Assembly (NCBI GenBank): GCA_964509425.1
Contig: CAZDWZ010000020.1
Span: 1 to 61,572, forward strand
Direction of reading: 5' to 3'
From: CAZDWZ01 sp964509425
Lineage (GTDB): Bacteria > Bdellovibrionota_C > UBA2361 > SZUA-149 > CAZDWZ01
DNA: 61,572 bases
In this document: positions 1 to 7,459 of the stretch, piece after piece
Layout of the letters: each line of letters begins with the position of its first letter
How positions within the stretch are numbered: position 1 is the stretch's first letter
Made by a program: the position numbers and the translations under genes
The notes under the pieces: generated by a model
What the model saw: only the letters and a program-made list of their open reading frames with translations
Database searches by the model: none
What the model was told of the DNA's origin: nothing

Positions 1-63
1 GGCGCCCCTTCTACTCAGCAAGTTTCTGGGACTTCTTCAAGATACAAGGATACGAGATCAGGG
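1..63. repeat. 63-base repeat, copy 1 (truncated by window edge)
   Basis: This stretch is about 90% identical to 32754-32816. Its right end (GATACAAGGATACGAGATCAGG) resembles the right terminus of the RAYT-associated repeats (GAGGATAAGGAGATCAG). It lies directly 3' of the TIMP-like gene. It may be the right end of another MITE type; the left end is outside the window. Confidence 0.6.
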
Positions 64-627
64 TTTAGCTGATAGATCCTCTACTGCTATGAACCGTCCG
101 TCTGTCGCATCGATGATAAGATCTGAAGCAACTGATTGCCCTGTGGGGCCAAAAATCTTTCCTTTTTGTGACGATTCTAGTGCCTCGACTATGGAACGCC
201 GTATCTCGCTCCCCCGAAGCATTACTGAACAGATACTCACTTCGTATTGTCCACGAGCGTTTTTGCCGGTGAAAATTAATAGTTGTTCGCCAAGGGAAAA
301 TCGTGCAGCGCAATTGTCCGAGCCTTGTCTGAGAATCACTTCCTCCTGCAGATCTCCTTTCCACTGATGGCGAACAAGAAAGCGCGCTTCTGACCCTGAA
401 GCACCAAATTGCGGGGAGATTCCGACATGATACTTTTCGGTGAGAGCAGTAATACGTCCGAATAGAACTGCGTCGGCCTGTTTCAGGGCTTGGACCGTCG
501 CGCGCTTGATGGACTTGGCATCGCCGGTCTCGAGCGCTTCCTGAAGCGGATCAGGAACGCAGGAACAGGCGACCGTGTCGCAGGGAAAAAGCAGCGCGAG
601 AAGAAGATAAAATAAATATTTCTGCAT
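58..627 (-). CDS. secreted TIMP/NTR-like protein
   Basis: 189 aa. An N-terminal signal peptide (hydrophobic to about residue 19) is followed by ACSC, so the mature protein would begin with Cys-Ser-Cys. A mature N-terminal Cys-x-Cys, then an ADAVLFGRI strand (about 52-60), a HQWKGDL strand and a later paired CS region is the pattern of the bacterial TIMP/NTR OB-fold family. In animal TIMPs the free N-terminal Cys chelates the protease zinc; whether this protein inhibits a protease is inference. TVAC could also be read as a weak lipobox. A 63-base repeat lies immediately 3'. No operon partner is visible. Confidence 0.7.
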   Translation of the reverse strand: MQKYLFYLLLALLFPCDTVACSCVPDPLQEALETGDAKSIKRATVQALKQADAVLFGRITALTEKYHVGISPQFGASGSEARFLVRHQWKGDLQEEVILRQGSDNCAARFSLGEQLLIFTGKNARGQYEVSICSVMLRGSEIRRSIVEALESSQKGKIFGPTGQSVASDLIIDATDGRFIAVEDLSAKP

Positions 628-1023
628 GATGGCCGAAGTCGATTTAAATTTCCGCTCTCCGTCTGGTTATGCAGAGCATCCGGCCAGAGTTGCAAGATAT
701 TTCCGATCCAAAACTGCAACCACTCGGATCATAGGGCGAGCCAAATCCGGCATCCTCAGATGCGTGCAAAAATGCGCCGCCTCGGAAAGCTCGACTTAGC
801 GCTCATCACCGCGCAGCGAACAGCAAACCCTCCGTCGTGCCGATGCTCTCTGAACAATTCACTTCGAAAGAACTTCGCCATCTTGAGACCGCTCGACATT
901 CTTGACGCACACTTGCAGCGTCCAAGCTTAGTGGACGACCTAAGGATATGAAGATGAGAAGACAAAAAGCAGAGGGAGGCGAAGGCCGTCCTTAACCTCT
1001 TCTGCCCCCGGGCACCGGTGTAA

Positions 1024-1617
1024 CTACTCCATAGCTTCGACAACTGCCCCGTAGCCCAACGCGCGGATCTTCGTCCGGATCCGGCACGACAACCACGTCA
1101 CCGCCTCAACGTGGCTGAGCAATTGTGCGGCGATGTGTCGCGGCTTGAGCCAGTCGATCCAGACTGCACGCCCGATCGCCATCATTCCGATGTAGCCGCG
1201 GGAGTCGCTCTTGCCCCCAGGCTCTCTGTTGACTTGACGGAGCAACGACAACACCTTCGACTGGGTGCAGTCATTTTCCGACGGCAACGGCGCGGGGCAG
1301 CGCTCATTCGCGAGAGCGATTTCAGCGGCGGCGCCGAAGACGAGCCGCCTCGCGTTGACGCTGGTGACAGCGCTACTCAGCAGCCACCGAGCTTTCTGCA
1401 GCCGCCACCTGCCCAAGTTCCCGATATTCGGATCGAAATTCTGCTCACCCTCAAATGCCGTCATCAGTGCTTCCTGCGTCGCGTCTTCCACCATCTCGTG
1501 GATCCCGGGAATCCGCCGTCCGCAGCGAAAGACATTCGAACGCAAAAGTCTCTGTCTGATCCATTCGAACAATTCGCCGTAATCAGTACGTCCCCTCCTC
1601 TTAAGTATTTGCCGCAC
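1024..1617 (-). CDS. divergent sigma-70-like (ECF-type) protein
   Basis: 197 aa from a GTG start. Residues about 38-55 (VEDATQEALMTAFEG) resemble sigma-70 region 2 (consensus like D-x-x-Q-E-x-F-x-x-A). The C-terminal 45 residues (LKPRHIAAQLLSHVEAV, then a basic helix) resemble the region-4 helix-turn-helix. The linker is longer than usual and the Cys content is odd. There is no adjacent anti-sigma gene. The start is uncertain: an AGGAGG lies just inside the proposed start. The opposite strand also has an open frame here, but only this frame gives recognisable motifs. Family assignment is by eye and moderate. Confidence 0.5.
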   Translation of the reverse strand: MRQILKRRGRTDYGELFEWIRQRLLRSNVFRCGRRIPGIHEMVEDATQEALMTAFEGEQNFDPNIGNLGRWRLQKARWLLSSAVTSVNARRLVFGAAAEIALANERCPAPLPSENDCTQSKVLSLLRQVNREPGGKSDSRGYIGMMAIGRAVWIDWLKPRHIAAQLLSHVEAVTWLSCRIRTKIRALGYGAVVEAME

Positions 1618-1695
1618 GAGCTGATGAGGACTGATCGTGATCAGTGTCTAACTGAACCATAAGCACCATGATGTTTCGAAAACCGGAGGTATGTG

Positions 1696-2484
1696 ATGAT
1701 CAGAAGACGTCTAACTTTTGTGCTCGCCGTAACGCTCGGATCCGTCATCCTGTCCGGTGTGAAGCCAGATGCGGCAGCTCAGGTTTCGATCAACATCGAT
1801 TCGTCTGGAATACACGTTTATTCGCCAGCGTTGGTTCAATCCTACTCTCAAGGCATGAACTATCTTCAGAGTGCTCAAGGGAATTCTTACGCGACGAATC
1901 CCGACCTACTCATGGGCCTGGAGCTTGTCAGAGCATCGCAGAGAACGCTTGATGAGGTTCTTGCTTATCGAGCCGAGAATCGCTCGTGGTTGGAAATTCT
2001 CGGACTGTTGAATGTCAATCCAAATTATTTTTATCCCTCAGTCGACGTCCGGGAGTTCGGACCTCCGTATTCCGTGGCTTACGATTGTTATCTTCAAGGA
2101 GGCTGCCCGGATTATCGATGGACCGACGAAGATTTCCTTCGCCTTGCGTCAGTGAAAGTCTTTTCCGCAGAGACTCATCGACCGCTACCTGAAGTTATCC
2201 GCGTCTATCGAACTCATCCAAAAATTGCTTTTCATAACAACGGCCATCAGCCGCAGGCCGTAATGCCCGCGCCGCCTCAATCATCAGGGGAGCATTCAAA
2301 AGCCGTGCAGAAAGCCAACATAAAAGCTGCCTCCAAGGCGGCAAAGTTGAACCGTCCACAACACCCTCACGCCACTTCGCCGAGGGGCGGGCATCCCTCA
2401 AAGGGAAACGCGCACGCCAATGGCGGGGGCGGTGGAAAACAAAAAGCGCACGGCAAAAACAAAGGGGGAAAACACAAACGTTAA
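1696..2484 (+). CDS. secreted protein with basic Gly/His/Lys-rich tail
   Basis: 262 aa. ATG at 1696 was chosen because GGAGG at 1685-1689 lies 6 bases upstream; a GTG at 1693 is in frame. The signal peptide covers residues 1-28, ending near AAAQV. The middle (about 30-185) is compact with a Cys pair (DCYLQGGC) and aromatic residues. The last 75 residues are low-complexity and very basic (GGGGGKQKAHGKNKGGKHKR), which suggests binding to an anionic surface such as LPS, DNA or peptidoglycan; that is inference. The N-terminal globular part was not recognised. Confidence 0.65.
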   Translation: MIRRRLTFVLAVTLGSVILSGVKPDAAAQVSINIDSSGIHVYSPALVQSYSQGMNYLQSAQGNSYATNPDLLMGLELVRASQRTLDEVLAYRAENRSWLEILGLLNVNPNYFYPSVDVREFGPPYSVAYDCYLQGGCPDYRWTDEDFLRLASVKVFSAETHRPLPEVIRVYRTHPKIAFHNNGHQPQAVMPAPPQSSGEHSKAVQKANIKAASKAAKLNRPQHPHATSPRGGHPSKGNAHANGGGGGKQKAHGKNKGGKHKR

Positions 2485-2634
2485 CCGTCACATCAACGGT
2501 CATTGGCTGCCGCGGTCGAACTCGCGAACGGAATTAGGGCGTTGCCCTGAGCATAAGGAGAGCGGCGTTAGTTCGATCAGGGTTTCAATCTCCCAAGTCG
2601 CTTCAGCGGTAAGACACTTTGTGAAGAACTCGCG

Positions 2635-3330
2635 TCACTCAGCACTTTGAATTGTTTCGGCCGGTGTTCTTGCTGGAATCTTCGTGCCCTGTCCTGCCGT
2701 CGGGGCACAACAAGGTACTGTTCCGGCAGTCGGTTCGTCGTCCTTGGCAAGTCCGGCGTTAGTCGCTGCAGCATGGCAGTTGTAGTCTGCGACCTCTCCC
2801 GATAGCTTCCCGTTGGTCTCAATCCATCTCGTCAACTCGACAGCGCAAAGATCATATGCGTTTGGCCCGGAGGGGTCCACGATCGGCGTTAGGTGGTCGT
2901 CAGCCCCACGGGGAGGGTTTTTCATGGAAAGCTGCGTTGAGGCCGTTCCGAAGTAGATGGTGGCGAATGGACCTTCGGTGCTGATGCTCCAACGTCCGGG
3001 AAGACCGAACTTCGCGGAGCAAGCCTCGTTGGGCGAATCAACTCGTACGACCAAAATGCACGAGTACCCAAATCGACAGGTTACCTGACCCGTAGTGTAA
3101 TCTGCACTGACCTCTGTTTTTACCGCGTCACTTGAGAAACCAGAAACGCTGTATATTCCACGGACGCCCCAGACGGGGACGGTGTCGTTTGGGCAAGATT
3201 GTCGAACAACCCTTGACTCGGTGCTAAATGGCATCACAAACGAGACGTCGTCCCTCAAGACCTCGCTTGCGGCATTCTGTACACATAAGACCCCAACCGT
3301 CAGACCGAGTAGGAGCATTTTTACAATCAT
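2635..3330 (-). CDS. secreted orphan protein, Cys-rich
   Basis: 231 aa. The signal peptide is residues 1-21 (ending NAAS). A GAGGGG Shine-Dalgarno sits 5-6 bases before ATG 3330. At least eight Cys residues in the mature part, including SYSCILVV-like strands and a C-terminal CC, suggest disulfide-bonded beta structure in the periplasm or outside. The C-terminus is Thr/Pro/Ala-rich. No family was recognised. It converges with the gene ending at 2484. Confidence 0.65.
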   Translation of the reverse strand: MIVKMLLLGLTVGVLCVQNAASEVLRDDVSFVMPFSTESRVVRQSCPNDTVPVWGVRGIYSVSGFSSDAVKTEVSADYTTGQVTCRFGYSCILVVRVDSPNEACSAKFGLPGRWSISTEGPFATIYFGTASTQLSMKNPPRGADDHLTPIVDPSGPNAYDLCAVELTRWIETNGKLSGEVADYNCHAAATNAGLAKDDEPTAGTVPCCAPTAGQGTKIPARTPAETIQSAE

Positions 3331-3483
3331 TCTAACCCCTCAAGATTTCGAATTTGAGTGAACCTTGAGCTGGTATGATCGTGAAGAATCCTCGCTCTCT
3401 TTCCTGTTTATGATTGGTATCCAGCAATTTTCATACAGCTACACTGGAAACAGATTGAATCACCTGTCGGCGACTCTGCAACC

Positions 3484-3686
3484 GAATATCGTATCCTCAA
3501 TATCACCTTCGCAGTCGCACACGAATCGAAGTCCAGGAACACGATCTCAACAGCTCACGGCGGTCAGATGGGCTTCTGTCCAAAGCTCCCTCCCAACAAT
3601 TTTCCTATTGGCGATTTTGGAAAGCCTCGAAAAGTCTAAGTGATGTTTGTTCCGAATACCGTATCCTTAGAGCGTTCGATTTTGAA
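3484..3686. repeat. two degenerate RAYT-element left ends
   Basis: GAATATCGTATCCTCAATATC at 3484-3506 and GAATACCGTATCCTTAGAGC at 3654-3673 both match the left terminus (GATATCGTATCCTCAGGGC). The short open frames across 3365-3834 are therefore repeat-derived and are not called as genes. Confidence 0.55.
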
Positions 3687-3799
3687 GAAAAATGCAGAGT
3701 TGCGAGAAAAGTTAATCATCGGATGCGCTGGGGATACGATAGCGAGAAGCCGCCCTCTGCATTGTTTGCCGCAGGCCGATAGACTAGGCGAAGCGCGGC

Positions 3800-4450
3800 G
3801 TGTTTTCAGTGGTCCGAACTCCCTTGGTCTCTAAAATTGATTTTGCTTCCAATTTCGTGACGGCTCCAATTGAAGCACCGCCTTCGAGCTCCGCAAAGTC
3901 AGCGGGTTGCTCGTGCGGAGTTACTCTGGGGTCGATGTTGGTTCTGGTTAAGGAGTTCGAAGTGCGAGGTAATCGGGCTGTGATGTTCGTTTCGGGTTTC
4001 CGGAGCGAAACGACAAAGCGGGTGACCGTTTTCGCGACCGCGCGATGGTCGGGGCCTCGGGTCCGCGCATCGGTCGAGGTGATGTACGGCTCCAGGCAGT
4101 TTCTTCCGGAGCCTTACATCTTAAGCGTCCCGCTCCAAACGCAGAAGGAACAACAACGCCTCGACGAGCTTGGGGAAACAACGGCGCTCGAGCGTCTTGT
4201 TTCCGCTGAGGCCAAGCGCGGCTTAACAGGCGGCCACCGCCGCCGCCGGATCGGCCGAGACGGATACGAGCTGGTCGTCGCCTTCTCCGGAAGCCCGGCG
4301 ATTACCGTCGGGCTCGCGAAGTCAGACGAGGAGGATGCGCCTTTTGTTGCGGCAATCCATCTCGCCGTTGTGCCTAGCGCTCGCTTCGACGCGCTCACGA
4401 TCAAGGAATTCGCCGGAAGTTGGACCACCCGAATCAGTCCGGCTCTCTGA
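3800..4450 (+). CDS. hypothetical protein, GC-rich region
   Basis: 216 aa from a GTG at 3800; an ATG at 3935 would give 171 aa and is equally possible because neither has a convincing Shine-Dalgarno. The sequence is hydrophilic with many Arg/Val/Thr residues and an arginine cluster (GGHRRRRIGRDG), and it has no signal peptide. Base composition is richer in GC than the exported genes around it. A long antisense frame exists (4114-4515), but the plus frame has more protein-like composition. No family was recognised. It is one of several GC-rich orphan islands in this window. Confidence 0.45.
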   Translation: MFSVVRTPLVSKIDFASNFVTAPIEAPPSSSAKSAGCSCGVTLGSMLVLVKEFEVRGNRAVMFVSGFRSETTKRVTVFATARWSGPRVRASVEVMYGSRQFLPEPYILSVPLQTQKEQQRLDELGETTALERLVSAEAKRGLTGGHRRRRIGRDGYELVVAFSGSPAITVGLAKSDEEDAPFVAAIHLAVVPSARFDALTIKEFAGSWTTRISPAL

Positions 4451-4566
4451 GCATCGCTTAAACACGCTCCGGTAACCAACACCGGGTGGGCGTTGAGGTT
4501 TTCATCGTCCCCCAAATTTGAGGCCTACAAGATCGCAGAGCACCAGAGAAACACGCCGGTTCTAAC

Positions 4567-4589
4567 CTGCGCAAGCGGAGCTTGCGCAG
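4567..4589. terminator. perfect 9-bp hairpin
   Basis: CTGCGCAAG / CTTGCGCAG flank a 5-base loop. It lies 28 bases downstream of the minus-strand gene ending at 4618 and is probably its terminator or mRNA-stabilising hairpin. No U-tract is present. Confidence 0.5.
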
Positions 4590-4617
4590 AACAGAATGCA
4601 GCGTATCCCTCTGGGCT

Positions 4618-4914
4618 TTAGCAGTCGTGCTGCATTGCCCACTCCGCGCGCCGGAACTCTTCGACGAACCGGCAGCCCCACTCCAACCCGCAGCACGCGT
4701 TCAGCACCTGCTGGGCCTTCGCCGCGACGCGAATCCAGTTGCGCCGCTGCCCCGTCACGAGCCACTTTCGGCACCGCAACAGCTTGCCGACCACCGTCCA
4801 GAGCCGCAACTCCACCTGCTGAAGCAGGTACACCGCCATCTGCAGGTCCTGCGGCCCTTGGTGCTGCAGCCGCTCGGCCAGCTTGAGCACCCGCATCGCT
4901 TTCGCGTCGTTCAC
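4618..4914 (-). CDS. small GC-rich orphan protein
   Basis: 98 aa from a GTG start. Strongly GC-rich codon use (CTG, GCG, CGG, CAG) typical of a real GC-rich gene and unlike its exported neighbours. The protein is predicted helical (KAMRVLKLAERLQHQ, then VYLLQQVELRLWTVVGKLL), with no signal peptide and no membrane segment. A hairpin follows it at 4567-4589. No family was recognised; the composition suggests acquisition from a phage or a GC-rich donor, which is inference. Confidence 0.5.
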   Translation of the reverse strand: MNDAKAMRVLKLAERLQHQGPQDLQMAVYLLQQVELRLWTVVGKLLRCRKWLVTGQRRNWIRVAAKAQQVLNACCGLEWGCRFVEEFRRAEWAMQHDC

Positions 4915-5278
4915 TGTCGCACCCCGCTGTTAAGGAGAAAAAGAAAACCGGACCGGCAGGATGCTCCTCCAGGTCCGACTCTCTATCGAGGAATTTCTGC
5001 ATTAGAAGAAGAGAATGAACCTTAGGAACGCGGCGCGTTTCAGGGAAATTTTATACTGATTCATTCCGGTAATGCGCGATCAATAGTTGGTAGAATCCAA
5101 GTAAATCATGATCACATCAAGGTATCATTTTGTCAGATAGGCTCCGAATTGTTGAAACAACTTGCAAAATCGGCTCGGAGCAGCGCGATGCCTGAGAATG
5201 CGCATCAGTTCTCCAGATCCCATTCCATGAAGGCTCAACGACTCTGCACAGATCCCCATTATCCATAGTCTCCCAACC

Positions 5279-5330
5279 TCGAGGAAACTTCGGATGCTCG
5301 CCGCCGATTAAATCTTTGCACCAGCGCAAA
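5279..5330. repeat. 42-base repeat shared with 50356-50410
   Basis: The segment around CGCCGATTAAATC...TTGCACC is about 80% identical to the bases just upstream of the second-lineage RAYT fragment at 50405. It may be an old 5' end of that element type. Nothing else recognisable lies in 4915-5448. Confidence 0.4.
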
Positions 5331-5448
5331 GACTACCGTCATGGCCGGAGATAATTTAGACGTGTTTGAGCACTGATTCCCGTCTGCAGAGGTGCACACG
5401 ATCGTCGGGCGGTTTGAGTTCTTATGCAGTGTCTCTGAAAATTGGAAG

Positions 5449-5524
5449 ATCAGACGCCCTGAGGATAAGCAGATCAGGGCGCCTGAATTCAAATTCAAGC
5501 TCTTAAAGATTCGTAGATCAGAGA
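5449..5524. repeat. right-end repeat plus TTTGAGAATTCG-type repeat
   Basis: AGACGCCCTGAGGATAAG followed by CAGATCAGG matches the RAYT-element right terminus; TTAAAGATTCGTAGATCAG at 5502-5520 matches the second short motif. Both lie within 80 bases 3' of the minus-strand gene ending at 5530. Confidence 0.7.
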
Positions 5525-5529
5525 GTTGA

Positions 5530-5889
5530 TCACCTCGGGACGACCGGCTTTCCCTCGAACATGTAGGGAGGATCATCAAGACTGTTCAAAATGCACTTAT
5601 CGTACAAGTTATCCAACCAACTCTGCGCGTCCCTATTTTGACTCGCAGTGCAGTATCCCAAACACCTATAGTAATACTCCATGGACGCTGGCTTTTCGCA
5701 TTCATCGTAACTCCAATCTTCTGCGAGGGCGCCAATACAAGCCCAGCATGCATCATTCGCGTTCTGCACTATAGGCGGCTTGGTAATCACACTCTGTGCG
5801 GCACAAAACTGACCAGCAAAAAAGGTGGATAACACCCAACTACCCATCAGAAACTTTCGACTTATGTTCCTACAAACTAACCCCATCAT
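5530..5889 (-). CDS. small secreted six-Cys protein (family shared with 21999-22580)
   Basis: 119 aa. Signal peptide of about 31 residues (ends CAAQS). The mature protein has C48-x2-C51-x12-C64-x11-C76-x3-C80-x18-C99, each Cys flanked by aromatic or acidic residues (CWAC, WSYDEC, CLGYC). The protein at 21999-22580 has the same spacing with small changes, so the two are probable paralogues of an undescribed disulfide-stabilised exported family. The C-x3-C elements suggest a helical hairpin. No function can be assigned. Repeats lie just 3'. Confidence 0.7.
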   Translation of the reverse strand: MMGLVCRNISRKFLMGSWVLSTFFAGQFCAAQSVITKPPIVQNANDACWACIGALAEDWSYDECEKPASMEYYYRCLGYCTASQNRDAQSWLDNLYDKCILNSLDDPPYMFEGKPVVPR

Positions 5890-6069
5890 TAGGATTTCCC
5901 CAAAATGTTAATTACCTGTTAAAGCGATAAATACGACTCATTGCTAGCCAATCAATTATGGTCCTTTATTGCCCCGACTAGATCGCTCCCGATTGTCGTT
6001 CTCCTGCCTGATGATTGCATTCCCGTTTCAGTCAGTTTTTTTGGAGCACGCCTTGCGCAACATCAATCG

Positions 6070-6325
6070 GATGCCGTGACGATAAGGAGATCAGATCAGG
6101 AGTTCAGTAAAATTCTCCTCACCGTTCATCGAGTGGCGGAACCTGCTTCCCGCCGCGCTGCTCTAAACTCCTCTCGTCGAAGAAATTCCATCGTCTCGGA
6201 GGGGCTTGACGAGCCCTACTCCCACACTCATCAATTCGCCGAAGAGATCTTCAACGTCTCAATGGATTCGAGCCATGTTTCGTTCGGAGTGTATCGGACG
6301 CCTCGAGGATATAAGGGTTGATCGA
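6070..6325 (+). mobile_element. type A RAYT-element right-end remnant
   Basis: Contains AATTCGCCGAAGA, then a CAATGGATTCGAGCCATGTTTC stretch and TATCGGACGCCTCGAGGATA, matching the last ~200 bases of the RAYT element. A second right-end-like string (GACGATAAGGAGATCAG) lies at 6078-6094. It occupies most of the gap between genes at 5889 and 6494. Confidence 0.65.
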
Positions 6326-6493
6326 ATCTGGTTGTTGCGGATGGAAGCAGTTCCGAACCGCCGCCCAGCAGTTTAGGCGATGGCGGCTTTTCTCTCAAAT
6401 CCCTCCGAAACGAGATCTCGTTTCCTCTCAGTCGGCGACCCTCTCACAGCACCATCATAATCATATTGATTTTACATAGCTCGAGGATTTTTG

Positions 6494-7459
6494 ATGTACT
6501 TCCGGAAATCAAACTACGGTCTGCGGCAGCCAAGAAGGCGCCTTTCGGTTTGGCCGGCAGCGAGCCTCCTTTCATTAGGAATTGCGCTTCTTCCCCTCCG
6601 CGAATTTAACGCCTCGGCCGAGGAACAGACGCCGCGCGACCCATCCGATTTCACGGAGAGCACTCCGTGCAAGCCTGAGGAGTTCTTTGCCGTCGATGCC
6701 CTTACGCAGAGCACTCGTTGTCTTCCGCATCTTGCTCTCGTTGATGCCTTGGCAGGCTGCTTGCCGAAAGTGAATACGGAGACTCCGGTTTCAGAGCCTC
6801 TTGCGAATAGCTCTGCTAAGAAGCGGGCTCCGGGCAGTCCATTTTCAATCGAATGTCCGGCACTCGAAAGCTCAAAAACTTTGAATCTCCTTTTTGAGGA
6901 CGACGCCCTCGAAGACGTACTTTGGACGATTCCGGCTGATTGCAACGCCACGAACGATTTCTTCTGTGAGGCCTTCGATACTGTGCCATTCCCCACGCCG
7001 ACACTCATTCCGTCCCCGACCTCCACACCGACAGCATCGGCAACGCCCTCTGCCACTCCATCTCCCAGTCCGACGCCTACTCCGTCTCCGAGCGAAACGC
7101 CGACCCCTTCACCGACTCGTGTTCCGTCTCCAACCCCGACGGGTACACCGACAGCAACTCCGACAGCTACAATGCCGCCGTCCCCTACGCCGACCATACC
7201 ACCGCAGCCTTCGCCGACTCCGGTGATTCCGACACCACAGCCAACGCCAACTCAGACTCCGGCAACCCCCGTCCCAACGCCTACTCTTAATCCGACACCG
7301 ATAGCGACTCCGCCTATCGTCGTCATCATTCCTACCCCAACGAGCACACCTACTCCGAGTCCGACGGCATCACCGACGCCGACCGCGACTCCACAGGTTT
7401 GCCGAGTGAACTTTGAAGTATTTTTTGATCCCAACCGACAAGGACCCGAAGGACTATGA
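6494..7459 (+). CDS. secreted Pro/Thr-rich low-complexity protein
   Basis: 321 aa from ATG 6494 (GAGG 8-9 bases upstream; TTG 6491 is also in frame). Signal peptide of about 42 residues (LLSLGIALLPLREFNASAEE). A 110-residue N-terminal part has several Cys. Residues about 165-300 are almost only P, T, S, A and V in PTPTPSPT-type repeats, an extended linker of the kind used to span envelopes or carry glycans. The C-terminus ends in QVCRVNFEVFFDP. Its TGA overlaps the ATG of the next gene (ATGA), so the two are translationally coupled and probably work together. Confidence 0.75.
   Translation: MYFRKSNYGLRQPRRRLSVWPAASLLSLGIALLPLREFNASAEEQTPRDPSDFTESTPCKPEEFFAVDALTQSTRCLPHLALVDALAGCLPKVNTETPVSEPLANSSAKKRAPGSPFSIECPALESSKTLNLLFEDDALEDVLWTIPADCNATNDFFCEAFDTVPFPTPTLIPSPTSTPTASATPSATPSPSPTPTPSPSETPTPSPTRVPSPTPTGTPTATPTATMPPSPTPTIPPQPSPTPVIPTPQPTPTQTPATPVPTPTLNPTPIATPPIVVIIPTPTSTPTPSPTASPTPTATPQVCRVNFEVFFDPNRQGPEGL
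6990..7396 (+). repeat. imperfect Pro/Thr-coding tandem repeat tract
   Basis: CCGACNCCGACTCCG-type short repeats encode the PTPTPSPT segment. The antisense strand is open as an artefact of this periodicity. The tract is prone to length variation. Confidence 0.75.

Noticed and set aside
1111..1662. 183-aa plus-strand frame
   Set aside because: Antisense to the sigma-like gene, with no recognisable motif and a poor start.
4562..5025. Long Arg/Ala/Pro-rich frames on both strands
   Set aside because: Shadows of the GC-rich gene at 4618-4914; compositions are typical of antisense GC-rich DNA.
6514..7197. 227-aa minus-strand frame rich in GVGVGDG
   Set aside because: It is the antisense reading of the Pro/Thr-coding repeat tract.
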